Positions 18,735-28,909 of a stretch of 64,000 nucleotides of DNA are shown here, one piece after another. The DNA lies in contig CBDFIO010000002.1 in assembly GCA_965248155.1 (NCBI GenBank), forward strand, positions 1 through 64,000. Reading direction: 5' to 3'. Both the position numbers and the translations under genes were made by a program. This DNA is from RFSX01 sp965248155. GTDB taxonomy: Bacteria > Bacteroidota > Bacteroidia > Chitinophagales > Saprospiraceae. The number at the start of each line of letters is the position of its first letter. The stretch's first letter is position 1. A model generated the notes under the pieces. It was not told where the DNA came from, did no database searches, and was given only the letters and a program-made list of their open reading frames with translations.

Positions 18735-19481
18735 TTATTGTCCACTTTGGTTTGAAGACCTACATCCATTTACTTTAATCAATTTTCTGAATGCGGCAAT
18801 ATTAGCACTCCTAGAAATATTAATTCCAATAGAGCCATCCACATACTTCAGGTTGTTTAGTCCAATTATTCCATTTCTAGCATTAATTGAAATTCCGCCA
18901 TATAGAGTATCTAGATTATTAAACCCTATAACTCTAACTAGCTTCGTATTTCCAAATAAACTAAGAGATCCACCAATGTAACTTAATGAATTAAATTCAT
19001 CAATTGATTCTAGAGAGTTATTACTAGAGAAATTAAGAGATCCACCAACATAATTGAGAGAATCAAAATTTACTATTTCTACTAAATTTCTATTTGACCT
19101 AATGTCTATTAATTTTCCAACATACTTAAGAGATTTTAAATCCGAAATGGAAACAAGATTGAGATTGTTTTTAATTAATATTTCTTCTGATACCTCTTTT
19201 AAATTATTCAAGCCACGTAAACTTGTTAATTGATCAGCTTGACTAATGTCCAATTGACCATTGATAACTTCGATATTCGATAATGGAGATAGGTCTTCAA
19301 CTTGCTGCGATATCTTCACCCTAAAATCTATTTCTTTGCAATTTGGATACTCATTCTTGAAGTCTATCAGGTCTTGTTGAGTTCTAAATATTGTTTCTCC
19401 ACTGTCAGTTGGACAGTTCTGACCACTTATGTTAATACATGATAAGATGATAAAGAAAGTGATTAATAGCTTCCATTCCAT
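18735..19481 (-). CDS. Secreted receptor-L-domain-like protein, 3' end cut by IS
   Basis: 248 codons. Signal peptide (FFIILSCINISG), then a single leucine-rich, receptor-L-domain-like solenoid: repeats such as LSPLSNIEVINGQLDI, NLKSLKYVGKLIDI and FNSLSYIGGSLSLFGN, each about 22 residues. Native sequence stops at about 18765; the last ten residues (GCRSSNQSGQ) are read from the insertion-sequence end. Bacteroidota proteins of this type usually carry a C-terminal sorting domain, which would have been lost. Ligand unknown. Confidence 0.75.
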   Translation of the reverse strand: MEWKLLITFFIILSCINISGQNCPTDSGETIFRTQQDLIDFKNEYPNCKEIDFRVKISQQVEDLSPLSNIEVINGQLDISQADQLTSLRGLNNLKEVSEEILIKNNLNLVSISDLKSLKYVGKLIDIRSNRNLVEIVNFDSLNYVGGSLNFSSNNSLESIDEFNSLSYIGGSLSLFGNTKLVRVIGFNNLDTLYGGISINARNGIIGLNNLKYVDGSIGINISRSANIAAFRKLIKVNGCRSSNQSGQ

Positions 19482-20234
19482 TTTCTAAATTTACATTAAT
19501 GCACTAACAATTCCCATACTCTGTTGATTTTACGAAATCAGCTAATTGAAAGAAAATTTTTATGAAAAATTCATGTTCTTTTAACTTCCTATGCTTTTTT
19601 CGAGACTTATAATAGCTAGAAATGAAAATTACTAATGAAGCATTTGATTATGATAACTATCGAAGATCGGAGTAATTACAGTTTGTTGTTTTATACAGCT
19701 ATCGGAACTTTTGTGATGAGCATCCTTGTCTTGTGTGAAGAAAGAGAAGGATTACTTAAGCTGTTTAGAACAGGATAGAGAATATCTCATTTATTCTTTC
19801 ATTTATTACTACATCCATTCACTAACATTTTCCATTTCGACCGAAGCGGAGAAATCTGTATTATCTGCTGTACAAGTAATGTCTTTACATATCAAATAAT
19901 TAATTCCCGTCCAATGTATATTTCTCCGTTTACTAAGTACCCTCTCCATTCCCTCTCCATTCACTTCGTTCCCTCTCCGTTTGCTACGCTCAGTCGAGGT
20001 GACAATGGAGCCTCCCACATAAGCTTTGGTCGATGTGACAAATGGATTCTCTTTATAGTCTCATTCAAGATGACAAAGCCGCTATTTCATTACTACATTA
20101 TCCCATTACATCATTCTATCTTTACTTCATTCCATCATCCCTCAAATAAACATTTACACTACACTTTTCTAAAAAATCTGATTTTTTACTATCTTTAAAA
20201 TTCTGCTTTACCTTTTACTAAAAATCAAAACAAA
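19482..20234. other. Intergenic region with interspersed repeat
   Basis: 753 bp. The first 320 bp show nothing recognisable. From about 19812 on it holds a repeat copy (entered separately), then a low-complexity run of CATT/ATTCC words before the next gene. The open frames here are repeat-derived and not believable. Confidence 0.6.
19812..20070 (+). repeat. Interspersed intergenic repeat, copy A
   Basis: Contains the words CATTTCGACCGAAGCGGAGA, TGTACAAGTAATGTC, CCCTCTCCATTCACTTCG, TACGCTCAGTCGAGGTGACA and GGAGCCTCCCACATAAGC, all shared with copy B at 23780-24131 and in part (inverted) with copy C at 32640-33015. It is non-coding and lies between genes. Confidence 0.75.
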
Positions 20235-23096
20235 ATGAAATACTCAATTGTACTTTTTCTGGCTGCTTTTTGTATGGCTTCACCACAGAACACAAGCGCT
20301 CAGGTCTATGTAGAAGAATTTGACTCTGGCTTTCCATCCGGATGGATCGAATATACAGAAGCTGGTTTCGATTTTGTCAGTTGGTATGGTGGAGAGATGA
20401 GTATGTTTAAACAATCAGATGGAAATGAAATCCTTCTGTTCGGAACAGATCTTAAGGATTTATCGATGTTCACAAAATGGGAAGTAGACATGTATGCCTA
20501 CAATCTAAATTTCACCTCGAATACCAAACCTTACATCGAAATGGGTGTAATGACAGATCCAAATGATATTACATCCTTTGAATCAATCAAAGTATTACAT
20601 GTGACCAATGAATCCCTGACTACCTTTTCGGTATTTCTTGGTGCTTATGATGAGATGGCGCACCTGGCATTAAAAATGGTTGGTGAGAGATCACAGATAA
20701 CTTACATTGATAATTGGAAGTTGTATGATGATGTATTCGACGCAAGTTTTCCTTTAGCTGTTGATGATCTTACAATGACTCCCGCTCCAAATGGAGGGCT
20801 ATCCATGACAGTCGAATGGACCAATCCAAGCCGAGAAGCAGATGGTGATGCATTGACGACTTTGGATGCAATAGAATTCTATACAGGAAATACACGTGTT
20901 GCGACTTATTCGAATCCAATAATCGGTGCAATGGAATCTACTGAGATTCTAGTTGATTCTTCGGATTACTATTCGATTAGGGCAGTACCCATTAGCAATG
21001 GAGTAGCTGGATATGAACGCGAGTCAACAACCCAATGGGTAGGACTTGACTACCCTGCTGCCGTACAAAACTTAACATTGGCATTAGATGATGATAATAG
21101 TACATTGACTTGGGAACCACCAATTGCCGGTGGTAATGGAGGCTATTTTGATGGAGAAATAACGGAATATCTGTTAACCCGTTGTGACGGGAAGTTTATC
21201 ACAGTTCCAGGAAATCTAAATTCTTTTACAGAATCTCTTGATATGATGGGTACGATAAATTATGTCATCGAAGCAAGAAATAGTTCTGATATCGGAGATG
21301 CAATAACTACTAACAATATATATTATGTTTCATCTGATTATTTGTATTACGACAATTTCTGGGTCGATGTTGTCCAATCACTAGGCGAGCCTACAGCTAT
21401 GGGTCCCTCTCAATGGCAGACTGAGTCTACAACAACTCTTGCAGGCTGGTCATACTTTACCAGTAATTTTACAAATACAGATCCTGGAGAAATCTCTTAT
21501 TTATGGTCGAGCCAGGGACAGACTGACCAAATTGTTCGATTGGTCTCTCCGGTCATAAACACGGTTGGGTCCAATAATATCACCTTACAATTGAACAGTT
21601 ATCTTGAAGCGAGCAACAGTGCATTCTCATTTTACCTGGAAACATCCAGCGATGGTGATCAAAACTGGACAGAGGTACATGAGTGGAATATAGATGGCAT
21701 CGCAATTAATGAGATTACAACAAAAGTGGTAGCCAATAGTGATGTCGGAAGTGAAAATTTTCAGTTTGCAATTACTTTTAAAGGTAATCCTGCAGTACCG
21801 GGATTTATTCGTTTTGACAATATCCGTGTATTTGATCAACCATCTATTGACATCAAAGTATCAGAATTTGATGCATTAGCAACAGTAGAGCCAGGAGATA
21901 ATATTTCATTTTCTGCTGATATTGAAAATAACAGTACAACCCTAGTGGATTGCTCAGTAAAGTGTACAGTTACAGAACGCTTCGGCACACAGATTTTGTA
22001 CGAAAATGAATTGGTTGCAAACAATATGGCTATAGGAGAAACAAGAATTATTGATTTTGGATCATGGACCGGTGAAGAAGGAGAATATATTGTCGATATC
22101 TCTATCATTTACCCTGGAGGAGATGATAATCCAGGCAATGATATATCAAGCCATGAACTTAATGTACTCCGACTCGGACAGCGAGAGCGTGTTTTAATGG
22201 AAGATTTTACAGGAACTTGGTGTAGCTATTGTCCGGGTGCTGCCTTGGGAATCACAGAACTTATGAATAGTGGTTATCAAATATCAGTTATTGGAAGACA
22301 CCGGGAAGATGATTATGAGACGGCGGACATCGAAAACAGAATGGCTCAATACAGTGTAGCTGGCTTCCCTACTATGATGATCGATGGTGTCGTCAAACTT
22401 ACTGGCGGACATCAGACGCTAAGTGTCGCGTCCCTTTATATCGACGATATCAATAAGAGATATATAACCAAGTCTTCAACACAATTGGAAGTCATCCAGT
22501 CCAAACTGGAAGGAAATACCTATAATGCAGTCGTGTCTGTCAATTCTCTTTCCAAGATTCAAAATCCGAATTATGAGTTACGTGCCTCTATCATCGAATC
22601 ACACATTGAAGATGAATGGTTGGGTATTCCAACCGTAGATGAAGCTCAGCGCTACTATTCCGATCATCCTCTTGATTTGAGTGATGGTTCAGACATGGTA
22701 ACCCTTTCATTTACATTGGACGATGTATTAAATACAGATAACACAGAAATGGTCGTATATATACAGGACGTTTCGACTAACGAGGTTATCAACGCAACTT
22801 TGATAGACATTAATCTAGATCTTACCAGTATTACGGAAATCAAATCTGCACCATCATTTGCAATCACTCCGAATCCAACTAGCGATCTAGTTAATATCCA
22901 AATAAATAATCTGGATAATGAGGCGTTAATATTGGAAGTTATAAATCCTGTAGGTCAGCTAATAATACGCCATGAAATAGATTCAGAGCAAATACATGAA
23001 TTGGACTTGAGCGAATGTCAGAGTGGTGTATATATGGTCAGGTTAGTTAATAAACAAGGTATTGCAACTGTTAAAAAATGTTCTGTGATCCGCTAA
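20235..23096 (+). CDS. T9SS-exported protein with Omp28-like thioredoxin domain
   Basis: 953 residues. Signal peptide (MASPQNTSAQ), a lectin-like or CUB-like beta domain (about 25-175), fibronectin-III-like domains (about 180-360), a second beta-sandwich (about 375-545), a CARDB-like domain (about 550-650), then a thioredoxin-fold Omp28-like domain beginning VLMEDFTGTWCSYCPGAALG with a CSYC redox motif and a cis-Pro in AGFPTMMIDG. It ends in a type A sorting domain (FAITPNPTSDLVNIQI to the basic terminus). Probably a surface or secreted adhesin-like protein with redox capacity. The gene 17 bp downstream may be cotranscribed. Confidence 0.8.
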   Translation: MKYSIVLFLAAFCMASPQNTSAQVYVEEFDSGFPSGWIEYTEAGFDFVSWYGGEMSMFKQSDGNEILLFGTDLKDLSMFTKWEVDMYAYNLNFTSNTKPYIEMGVMTDPNDITSFESIKVLHVTNESLTTFSVFLGAYDEMAHLALKMVGERSQITYIDNWKLYDDVFDASFPLAVDDLTMTPAPNGGLSMTVEWTNPSREADGDALTTLDAIEFYTGNTRVATYSNPIIGAMESTEILVDSSDYYSIRAVPISNGVAGYERESTTQWVGLDYPAAVQNLTLALDDDNSTLTWEPPIAGGNGGYFDGEITEYLLTRCDGKFITVPGNLNSFTESLDMMGTINYVIEARNSSDIGDAITTNNIYYVSSDYLYYDNFWVDVVQSLGEPTAMGPSQWQTESTTTLAGWSYFTSNFTNTDPGEISYLWSSQGQTDQIVRLVSPVINTVGSNNITLQLNSYLEASNSAFSFYLETSSDGDQNWTEVHEWNIDGIAINEITTKVVANSDVGSENFQFAITFKGNPAVPGFIRFDNIRVFDQPSIDIKVSEFDALATVEPGDNISFSADIENNSTTLVDCSVKCTVTERFGTQILYENELVANNMAIGETRIIDFGSWTGEEGEYIVDISIIYPGGDDNPGNDISSHELNVLRLGQRERVLMEDFTGTWCSYCPGAALGITELMNSGYQISVIGRHREDDYETADIENRMAQYSVAGFPTMMIDGVVKLTGGHQTLSVASLYIDDINKRYITKSSTQLEVIQSKLEGNTYNAVVSVNSLSKIQNPNYELRASIIESHIEDEWLGIPTVDEAQRYYSDHPLDLSDGSDMVTLSFTLDDVLNTDNTEMVVYIQDVSTNEVINATLIDINLDLTSITEIKSAPSFAITPNPTSDLVNIQINNLDNEALILEVINPVGQLIIRHEIDSEQIHELDLSECQSGVYMVRLVNKQGIATVKKCSVIR

Positions 23097-23113
23097 GAAA
23101 TGAATAGTTATAT

Positions 23114-23743
23114 ATGGCTAAACTAGAATGGAGGAAAAAGGAAAAGGAATATTATTTACCAAAAAATAGACCTGAAATAATCGAAGTCCCTGCTTTCAAC
23201 TTTGTATCAATATCCGGTGCTGGAAATCCTAACAGTCCATTCTTTGCCGATTGTATATCTGTATTATATGCTGTTTCCTATGCCATCAAAATGAATTTAA
23301 AAAAAGGAGATTCAAAACCTGTAAGCTATTCTGATTATACAGTTTATCCTTTGGAAGGAATTTGGGATATAAATGAAGAAGCAAAGAAGAAATTTGATGG
23401 AACTTTAAATAAAGATGATTTGGTCTTTAATCTTATGATTCGCCAACCAGACTTTGTGAGCGAAACATTCTTTCATGAAATGGTCGAGTTAACAAAACAA
23501 AAAAAGCCTCATAAATTATTGGATGCGCTTAAGTACGAGCAAATCAAAGATGGAAAATGTGTTCAAATGTTACACATTGGAAGTTACGATGATGAACCAA
23601 AAAGTTTCAAACTTATGGAAGACTTTACTGGAGATCAAGGACTTAAACGGATATTAAAAAGTCATAGAGAAATATACTTATCCGATTTTAGAAAAGTAGC
23701 TGCCGATAAACTTAGAACCGTCTTGAGGTTTAAAGTAGATTGA
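23114..23743 (+). CDS. GyrI-like small-molecule-binding protein
   Basis: 209 residues, cytoplasmic. The start (KLEWRKKEKEYYLPKNRPEIIEVP) and the phrase FVSISGAGNPNSPFFADCIS match the GyrI-like domain family related to AraC effector-binding domains. The second half contains EGIWDI and a MLHIGSYDDEPKSFKLMEDF stretch with the family's HxGxYDD pattern. These proteins bind small hydrophobic molecules, and some have been reported to hydrolyse cyclopropanoid toxins. No DNA-binding domain is attached. It lies 17 bp after the preceding gene. Confidence 0.8.
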   Translation: MAKLEWRKKEKEYYLPKNRPEIIEVPAFNFVSISGAGNPNSPFFADCISVLYAVSYAIKMNLKKGDSKPVSYSDYTVYPLEGIWDINEEAKKKFDGTLNKDDLVFNLMIRQPDFVSETFFHEMVELTKQKKPHKLLDALKYEQIKDGKCVQMLHIGSYDDEPKSFKLMEDFTGDQGLKRILKSHREIYLSDFRKVAADKLRTVLRFKVD

Positions 23744-23779
23744 TTATCAGATTGGTGCTGGAGTGCTTTTGAATAAATC

Positions 23780-24131
23780 GTTACTTCATTCCCTCTCCAT
23801 TCACTTCATTCCCTTTCCATTCACTTCATTCCCTTTCCGTTTGCTACGCTCAGTCGAGGTGACAATGGAGCCTCCCACATAAGCTTTGGCGAGGTGACAA
23901 AGAACTCATTAAGCGTTCACTCATCCTATCATTCAATCTCTAACATTTTCCATTTCGACCGAAGCGGAGAAATCTGTATTATCTGTAGTACAAGTAATGT
24001 CCTTTTATATCAATTAAGCTCCTGCCATTCCAATGAATATTTTTCTGTTCACTGAGTACCCTCTCCATTCACTTCGCTCAGTCGATGTGACAAGTGGCTT
24101 CCCTCTATAGCCTGGGTCGAAATGAAAAAGT
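23780..24131 (+). repeat. Interspersed intergenic repeat, copy B
   Basis: About 350 bp with the same blocks as copy A in a different order: the CCCTCTCCATTCACTTC run and GGAGCCTCCCACATAAGC come first, then CATTTCGACCGAAGCGGAGA and CGCTCAGTCGATGTGACA. Block order changed by recombination is the simplest reading. Non-coding; fills the gap between 23743 and 24230. Confidence 0.75.
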
Positions 24132-24229
24132 ATCTATTTATTCAATATTTATTTTATTCTTAATTTATTTAGTTCCTTCATTTCTGAATAAGCATATGAA
24201 TCATGAGTTTTTTATCTTACTAGTTCATT

Positions 24230-25786
24230 ATGATTATTTCACTACGATATATCATTCTTTTCCTTCTATTCTTTCCTTTGACAGTATTAAGTCAGCTTGA
24301 AATATGTGACAATGGAATAGATGACGATAACGATGGATACGTAGATCTTAATGATGAAGATTGCGAGTGTCAAATCATCGAACCCATCTCTTTAATTCCC
24401 AACCCTTCCTTTGAAGATATGAATTGCTGCCCGGATAATAGAAGTCAGCTAAATTGTGCTTCAAATTGGATCCAGGCCTCAGAGCCTACAACAGATTTTA
24501 TTCATCTTTGTGGTTGGTTAGGTTGGGATGATTTTCCTCCACCATTTCCTTTTCCGGATGGACATGGGATTATGGGTTTCCGTGATGGTAGGGTTCGTAA
24601 TAATGCGCAAGCAGAACCTTACTGGAAAGAATATGCTGGTGCGTGCCTCCTGAGTCCTCTTTTGACAGATTCGATATATAGATTTCAATTTGATGTAGGA
24701 TTCGTCAATCCTCAAAAATCACCTCCAATTGAAATTTCATTTTTCGGAACTAATAATTGTGATTTCTTACCATTTGGAGTTGGAAATAATGCATTCGGTT
24801 GTCCCGCCAACAGTCCCAATTGGAAAAAATTGAATGATGTTCTTGTTTCCGGAGGATCGGGGAATAAATGGATTCATACTTCATTGGAAATAATTCCGGA
24901 AGAGGACATTTATGCCATTGCAATAGGTCCGGCTTGTAGTCCTGTTTCTAGTCCTATAAGTATTTACTACTTTTTCGACAATTTATTATTAGCAGATTTT
25001 GAATCATTTAATTTACAAATTGTTGAAACCAATCACCCGTGCAGTAATGATTTTACTTTATCGGTTCCTCATAATTCAGAATTTGATTATCAATGGTACA
25101 AGTCCGGGATGGCATTAGAAGGAGAGAGCTCTTCTGAGCTTTCACAGAATTATGGTGAAGGTGAATATCAACTTAGGATCTTGGATGGCTCATCTTGCAG
25201 AATATCTGCAACTTTTGAATATGCTATCCCTGAATTTGAAGAGACCCAAAGAGTGGTAATCTGCCAGGGCGACTATTTTAATTTTGGTGAAAGGCAACTC
25301 GCTGAAGAAGGAACTTATTTGGATACCTTTAAGACAGCAGATAATTGTGATAGAATCGTCACCTTAGAATTAGTAATTATAGGTTCTAAATACGATACGA
25401 CAGAGGCAAGCATTTTGGAAGGTGAAACCTTTGAGATTGAAAGTTTTACGTTTAGCAGTGAAGGAGAACACCCAGTAATCCTGACTTCTTCAATCGGTTG
25501 TGACAGTTTACTATTACTGAAATTGACCCATTTTAATATTTATATTCCAAATGTATTCAGTCCTAATCAATATGATATAAATAATAATTTTGGCCCGATG
25601 TCTGAGGTGAACAAAATTAAATCCATTGACATGTCAATTTATGATCGGTGGAGTAACCTTCTTTATAAAGGTGCTGAATGGAATGGTTCCAATGCACAAG
25701 CAGGAGTATACTTTTATGTAATGGATATTGGTTTCGAATTTGATAAATCTAAAACCTTTTCCGGTTCTGTAACACTCATTAAATGA
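24230..25786 (+). CDS. Secreted protein with type B T9SS (gliding-associated) sorting domain
   Basis: 518 residues. Signal peptide (FFPLTVLSQ), directly followed by an acidic metal-binding motif (CDNGIDDDNDGYVDLNDEDC), then a beta-sandwich of about 200 residues starting IPNPSFEDMNCCP, two short modules (one SprB/PKD-like), and the type B sorting domain: IYIPNVFSPNQYDINNNFGP, IYDRWSNLLY, AGVYFYVMDI and the terminal SGSVTLIK. The sorting domain shows export by the type IX system. The Asp-rich loop probably binds calcium. Function of the cargo domain unknown. Confidence 0.8.
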   Translation: MIISLRYIILFLLFFPLTVLSQLEICDNGIDDDNDGYVDLNDEDCECQIIEPISLIPNPSFEDMNCCPDNRSQLNCASNWIQASEPTTDFIHLCGWLGWDDFPPPFPFPDGHGIMGFRDGRVRNNAQAEPYWKEYAGACLLSPLLTDSIYRFQFDVGFVNPQKSPPIEISFFGTNNCDFLPFGVGNNAFGCPANSPNWKKLNDVLVSGGSGNKWIHTSLEIIPEEDIYAIAIGPACSPVSSPISIYYFFDNLLLADFESFNLQIVETNHPCSNDFTLSVPHNSEFDYQWYKSGMALEGESSSELSQNYGEGEYQLRILDGSSCRISATFEYAIPEFEETQRVVICQGDYFNFGERQLAEEGTYLDTFKTADNCDRIVTLELVIIGSKYDTTEASILEGETFEIESFTFSSEGEHPVILTSSIGCDSLLLLKLTHFNIYIPNVFSPNQYDINNNFGPMSEVNKIKSIDMSIYDRWSNLLYKGAEWNGSNAQAGVYFYVMDIGFEFDKSKTFSGSVTLIK

Positions 25787-25833
25787 AAGTAGATTGGTTC
25801 ATTCCTTCATTCAATCATCCCATTATCGCTCCC

Positions 25834-27447
25834 CTACCAAAAGACGGCATATACAACAGCAAGGACACCCATAATAATAATCGCCATCACATTAAACTTC
25901 ATACTGGTTGTAAATAATCCCTCTCTGTAATCGATACCCTTTGCATCCGACTGTTTGTTTTCAATCATTGATATGATAACCATAAGTAAAGCACTAATCA
26001 AAAAGACAATCCCCATCCTGTTCATAAATGGAATTGATGGTACTAAAAACTTAATAAGCATCGACAATGGAATCGATAATATGACTGCCCATAATGCTGC
26101 ATTGGCTGATGTTCGTTTCCAGAATAAACCCAATAAGAAAATAGCTAAAACTCCAGGGCTGATAAATCCGGTATATTCCTGGATAAATTGAAATGCCTGA
26201 TCAAGGTTGCCTAACAATGGTGCTACGATTACACCAACAACGAGTGCTGCTCCAGAAGCGATCTTACCGACTCTGACCAATTTACTTTCCTGAGCATCAG
26301 TTAGCACAGGATTATCATGTTCCTTGCTATCCAAATGCGCGTCTGATGCATCTGTCTTCATGAAAAAAGTCTTAAAAATATCGAGCGTGAATATTGTAGA
26401 AGTACTGTTAACCATGGAACTTAGAGATGATCCAATAGCCGCAATCAATGCCGCAAATGCCAATCCTTTGAAACCTACGGTAACATAATTATTTAAAACC
26501 CAAGGATATGCTTCGTCCGGTTTTGCAATATCAGCACCCAATACAAAAGCTGCAATTCCTGGAATAACAACAATCAATGGAAGAAGAATTTTCATGAGCC
26601 CCGCAAATGCAGTTCCTATTTGAGCTTCATTGAGATTTTTTGCTGCTAATGCACGTTGAATAATATATTGATTTGTTCCCCAATAATAGAGATTGGCAAT
26701 CCACATTCCACCAATCAAGACACTAATTCCGGGCAAATTCATATATTCTGAATTGGCCTTATCCAGGATCAGATCAAATTTTTCCGGGGCACGATCCATC
26801 AAGGCATTCATGCCTGAAACGAAACCTCCATCGATTGCATTCAAGACTAAAAAAGTTGTCAGTAATCCTCCAAAAATCAGAACAACGACCTGTACAACAT
26901 CCGTCCAAACAACGGCGCTCAGCCCTCCAAAAATCGAGAAAGTCGCAGCATACAAAGCAATACCAATAACACCATACATCAATGGAATCCCCATAATTGT
27001 ATTCAATGCCAAACCTCCCAAATACAATACAGAAGTAATATTTACAAATACAAATAACATGACCCAAAAGATAGCCAGAACGATTCTTACACGTTTGTCA
27101 AACCGGTCTTCAAGGAACTGGGGCATCGTATAAATACCCTTCTCAATAAAGATTGGCAGAAAATATTTTGCTACAACAATGAGAGTTAAAGCAGCCATCA
27201 ATTCATAAGAAGCAATCGCAATTCCGACCACATAACCCGAACCTGACATTCCGATAAATTGTTCGGCTGATATATTTGATGCAATTAATGATCCTCCTAC
27301 TGCCCACCATGGCAAAGATTTACTGGCTAAGAAATAGTCTTGCGTCGTTTCTTGCTTTCCTCTTCTGGACAACCATATTCCCAATCCTACCATTATGCAC
27401 AAGTAGCCTACAAATACAGTAATATCTATGTTCGAAAAATTTGCCAT
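25834..27447 (-). CDS. Sodium:solute symporter (SSS family)
   Basis: 537 residues with about 13-14 hydrophobic helices. Family signatures are visible: the N-terminal DYFLASKSLPWWAVGGSLIASNISAEQFIG stretch with its sodium-site residues, the NLYYWGTNQYIIQRALAAKN segment and SMVNSTSTIFTLDIF. The closest match by pattern is SGLT-type sugar symporters. It is the last gene of a three-gene minus-strand operon with a GH109-like protein (36 bp upstream) and a GHMP kinase, suggesting uptake of a sugar or amino sugar. Confidence 0.9.
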   Translation of the reverse strand: MANFSNIDITVFVGYLCIMVGLGIWLSRRGKQETTQDYFLASKSLPWWAVGGSLIASNISAEQFIGMSGSGYVVGIAIASYELMAALTLIVVAKYFLPIFIEKGIYTMPQFLEDRFDKRVRIVLAIFWVMLFVFVNITSVLYLGGLALNTIMGIPLMYGVIGIALYAATFSIFGGLSAVVWTDVVQVVVLIFGGLLTTFLVLNAIDGGFVSGMNALMDRAPEKFDLILDKANSEYMNLPGISVLIGGMWIANLYYWGTNQYIIQRALAAKNLNEAQIGTAFAGLMKILLPLIVVIPGIAAFVLGADIAKPDEAYPWVLNNYVTVGFKGLAFAALIAAIGSSLSSMVNSTSTIFTLDIFKTFFMKTDASDAHLDSKEHDNPVLTDAQESKLVRVGKIASGAALVVGVIVAPLLGNLDQAFQFIQEYTGFISPGVLAIFLLGLFWKRTSANAALWAVILSIPLSMLIKFLVPSIPFMNRMGIVFLISALLMVIISMIENKQSDAKGIDYREGLFTTSMKFNVMAIIIMGVLAVVYAVFW

Positions 27448-27482
27448 GTTAATATGTTATTCGTTTTAGTTTAAATAAATAT

Positions 27483-28880
27483 TTAGAGAATAATATCCAG
27501 TGGTTTAGTCGTCTTCCAATTCCCCCGTGTGAAATCCGGAAATGTTTGAGGGACTCCGTCCTGGGCAACCGACAATTCACTTAATGGCGCTACTGCGCTC
27601 CAAAAACATCCTTCATACACATTCTGATCCAGAGGCAATCCATTTTTTAAGCATTCAATAATACGATAAACCATAATACCGTCCATACCTCCATGACCAC
27701 TTTCTTTTGTTTTATCGTTCAATCTTGTGTAAAGTGGATGATCATATTTTTCATAGAGCATTTCTAATTGCTCTCCTTTCACCCACCGATGATGATTTTC
27801 AGTAGCTCCATCTAATCCTCCTTCGAAGGCAGCACGTGTTGGGAACCCTGCAAGGATGCCTTTAGTACCTTGAATCAAATTATGTCTGGTATATGGACGT
27901 GGACTTGTTTCATCCCACTGAATCATAATCGTTCTTCCCAACTGAGTTTTGATAATCGAAGTGTTCATATCTCCACCTTTAAAGTCTAGTTTACTCCACT
28001 TATGATCTGAATCATAGTTCTCGTCGGTATATAATCGTCTTCCCATTGAGGGTGAAGAATATGAGACCAGCTTTTTAAAGTTATCATCTGTTCGCGCTAA
28101 ATTCATGTATTGAGCAACAGGTCCCAAACCATGTGTCGGATAGAGGTTTCCATTTCTATTTGCATAATGATGCGTCCTCCAAAATCCTGTACCCCTTTCT
28201 TCATCTGCCATTTGCCAGCGAAGCTCATGTATATAGGCGGCTTCAGCATGTAACAATTCCCCAATCATTCCTTGTCGACACATATTGAGAAACATCAACT
28301 CATCCCGGCTGTAGTTAACGTTTTCCATCATCATACAATGTTTCTGAGTTTGCTCAGAAGTATTTACAATCTCCCACATCTCATCCAATGTTACTGCCAT
28401 CGGGACTTCAACAAATGCATGAGCACCAGATTTCATGGACTGAATGGCCATAGATGCGTGATTTTTCCAATTGGTAGCAATGAATACCACATCCGGCTTG
28501 ACTTCTTCTAGCATCAACTTCCATTTGTCCTCATCTCCATGATACAAAGCGATATTTTTGTGCCTTTGATCCGCTCCTGCTTCCTGAGCGACTTGAGCCC
28601 ATTTTTTGACATTATCTTCATAGAGATCTGAGATTGCGACTACCTCTGTTCCAGGTAATTCAACAGTAAATTTCATATGATACCCACCTCTGGCTCCGAC
28701 ACCAATAAAAGCGGCTCTGATATTCTCTAGTTTGGGAGCTGCATAATCACCCATATATTGACCTCCTGAAGAAGTCTGTTCTTTATCACTTTCACAGGAA
28801 GTAAATAAGGAGGTGCTTGCTATCGCAGCAGAAGAAAGCGTTGTTCTCTTTATAAAATCTCTTCTGTCTATATTTTTCAT
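27483..28880 (-). CDS. Gfo/Idh/MocA-family protein, GH109-like, Tat-exported
   Basis: 465 residues. Twin-arginine signal (NIDRRDFIKRTTLSSAAIAS followed by an FTSC lipobox-like Cys). Rossmann domain with AAFIGVGARGGYHM, then VFIATNWKNHASMAIQSMKSGAHAFVEVPMAVT. The C-terminal half carries blocks characteristic of glycoside hydrolase family 109 (TRHNLIQGTKGILAGFP, SGHGGMDGIMVYRIIECL, FWSAVAPLSELS). Family 109 enzymes remove alpha-N-acetylgalactosamine by an NAD-dependent redox mechanism. The activity is inferred; related oxidoreductases share this build. Confidence 0.8.
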   Translation of the reverse strand: MKNIDRRDFIKRTTLSSAAIASTSLFTSCESDKEQTSSGGQYMGDYAAPKLENIRAAFIGVGARGGYHMKFTVELPGTEVVAISDLYEDNVKKWAQVAQEAGADQRHKNIALYHGDEDKWKLMLEEVKPDVVFIATNWKNHASMAIQSMKSGAHAFVEVPMAVTLDEMWEIVNTSEQTQKHCMMMENVNYSRDELMFLNMCRQGMIGELLHAEAAYIHELRWQMADEERGTGFWRTHHYANRNGNLYPTHGLGPVAQYMNLARTDDNFKKLVSYSSPSMGRRLYTDENYDSDHKWSKLDFKGGDMNTSIIKTQLGRTIMIQWDETSPRPYTRHNLIQGTKGILAGFPTRAAFEGGLDGATENHHRWVKGEQLEMLYEKYDHPLYTRLNDKTKESGHGGMDGIMVYRIIECLKNGLPLDQNVYEGCFWSAVAPLSELSVAQDGVPQTFPDFTRGNWKTTKPLDIIL

Positions 28881-28909
28881 ATCGAATTCAAATTTTGGTA
28901 GAATAAAAC

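Larger units (their letters stand above)
17301..18764 (+). mobile_element. IS3-family insertion sequence
   Basis: 1464 bp with imperfect ends: left TGTAAATCGTCAAATAAAAG from 17301, right the complement of TGTAGGTCTTCAAACCAAAG ending at 18764; both continue GTGGAC-A-TAAGTGAATAAAA inward. Two genes, orfA and orfB. No matching target duplication is seen outside 17151 and 18765, and both neighbouring genes are truncated there, pointing to rearrangement rather than simple insertion. Confidence 0.85.

Noticed and set aside
19914..20198. Frames within the intergenic repeat, such as 19809-20018 minus and 19914-20198 plus
   Set aside because: The translations come from repeat words that recur in other copies without frame conservation.
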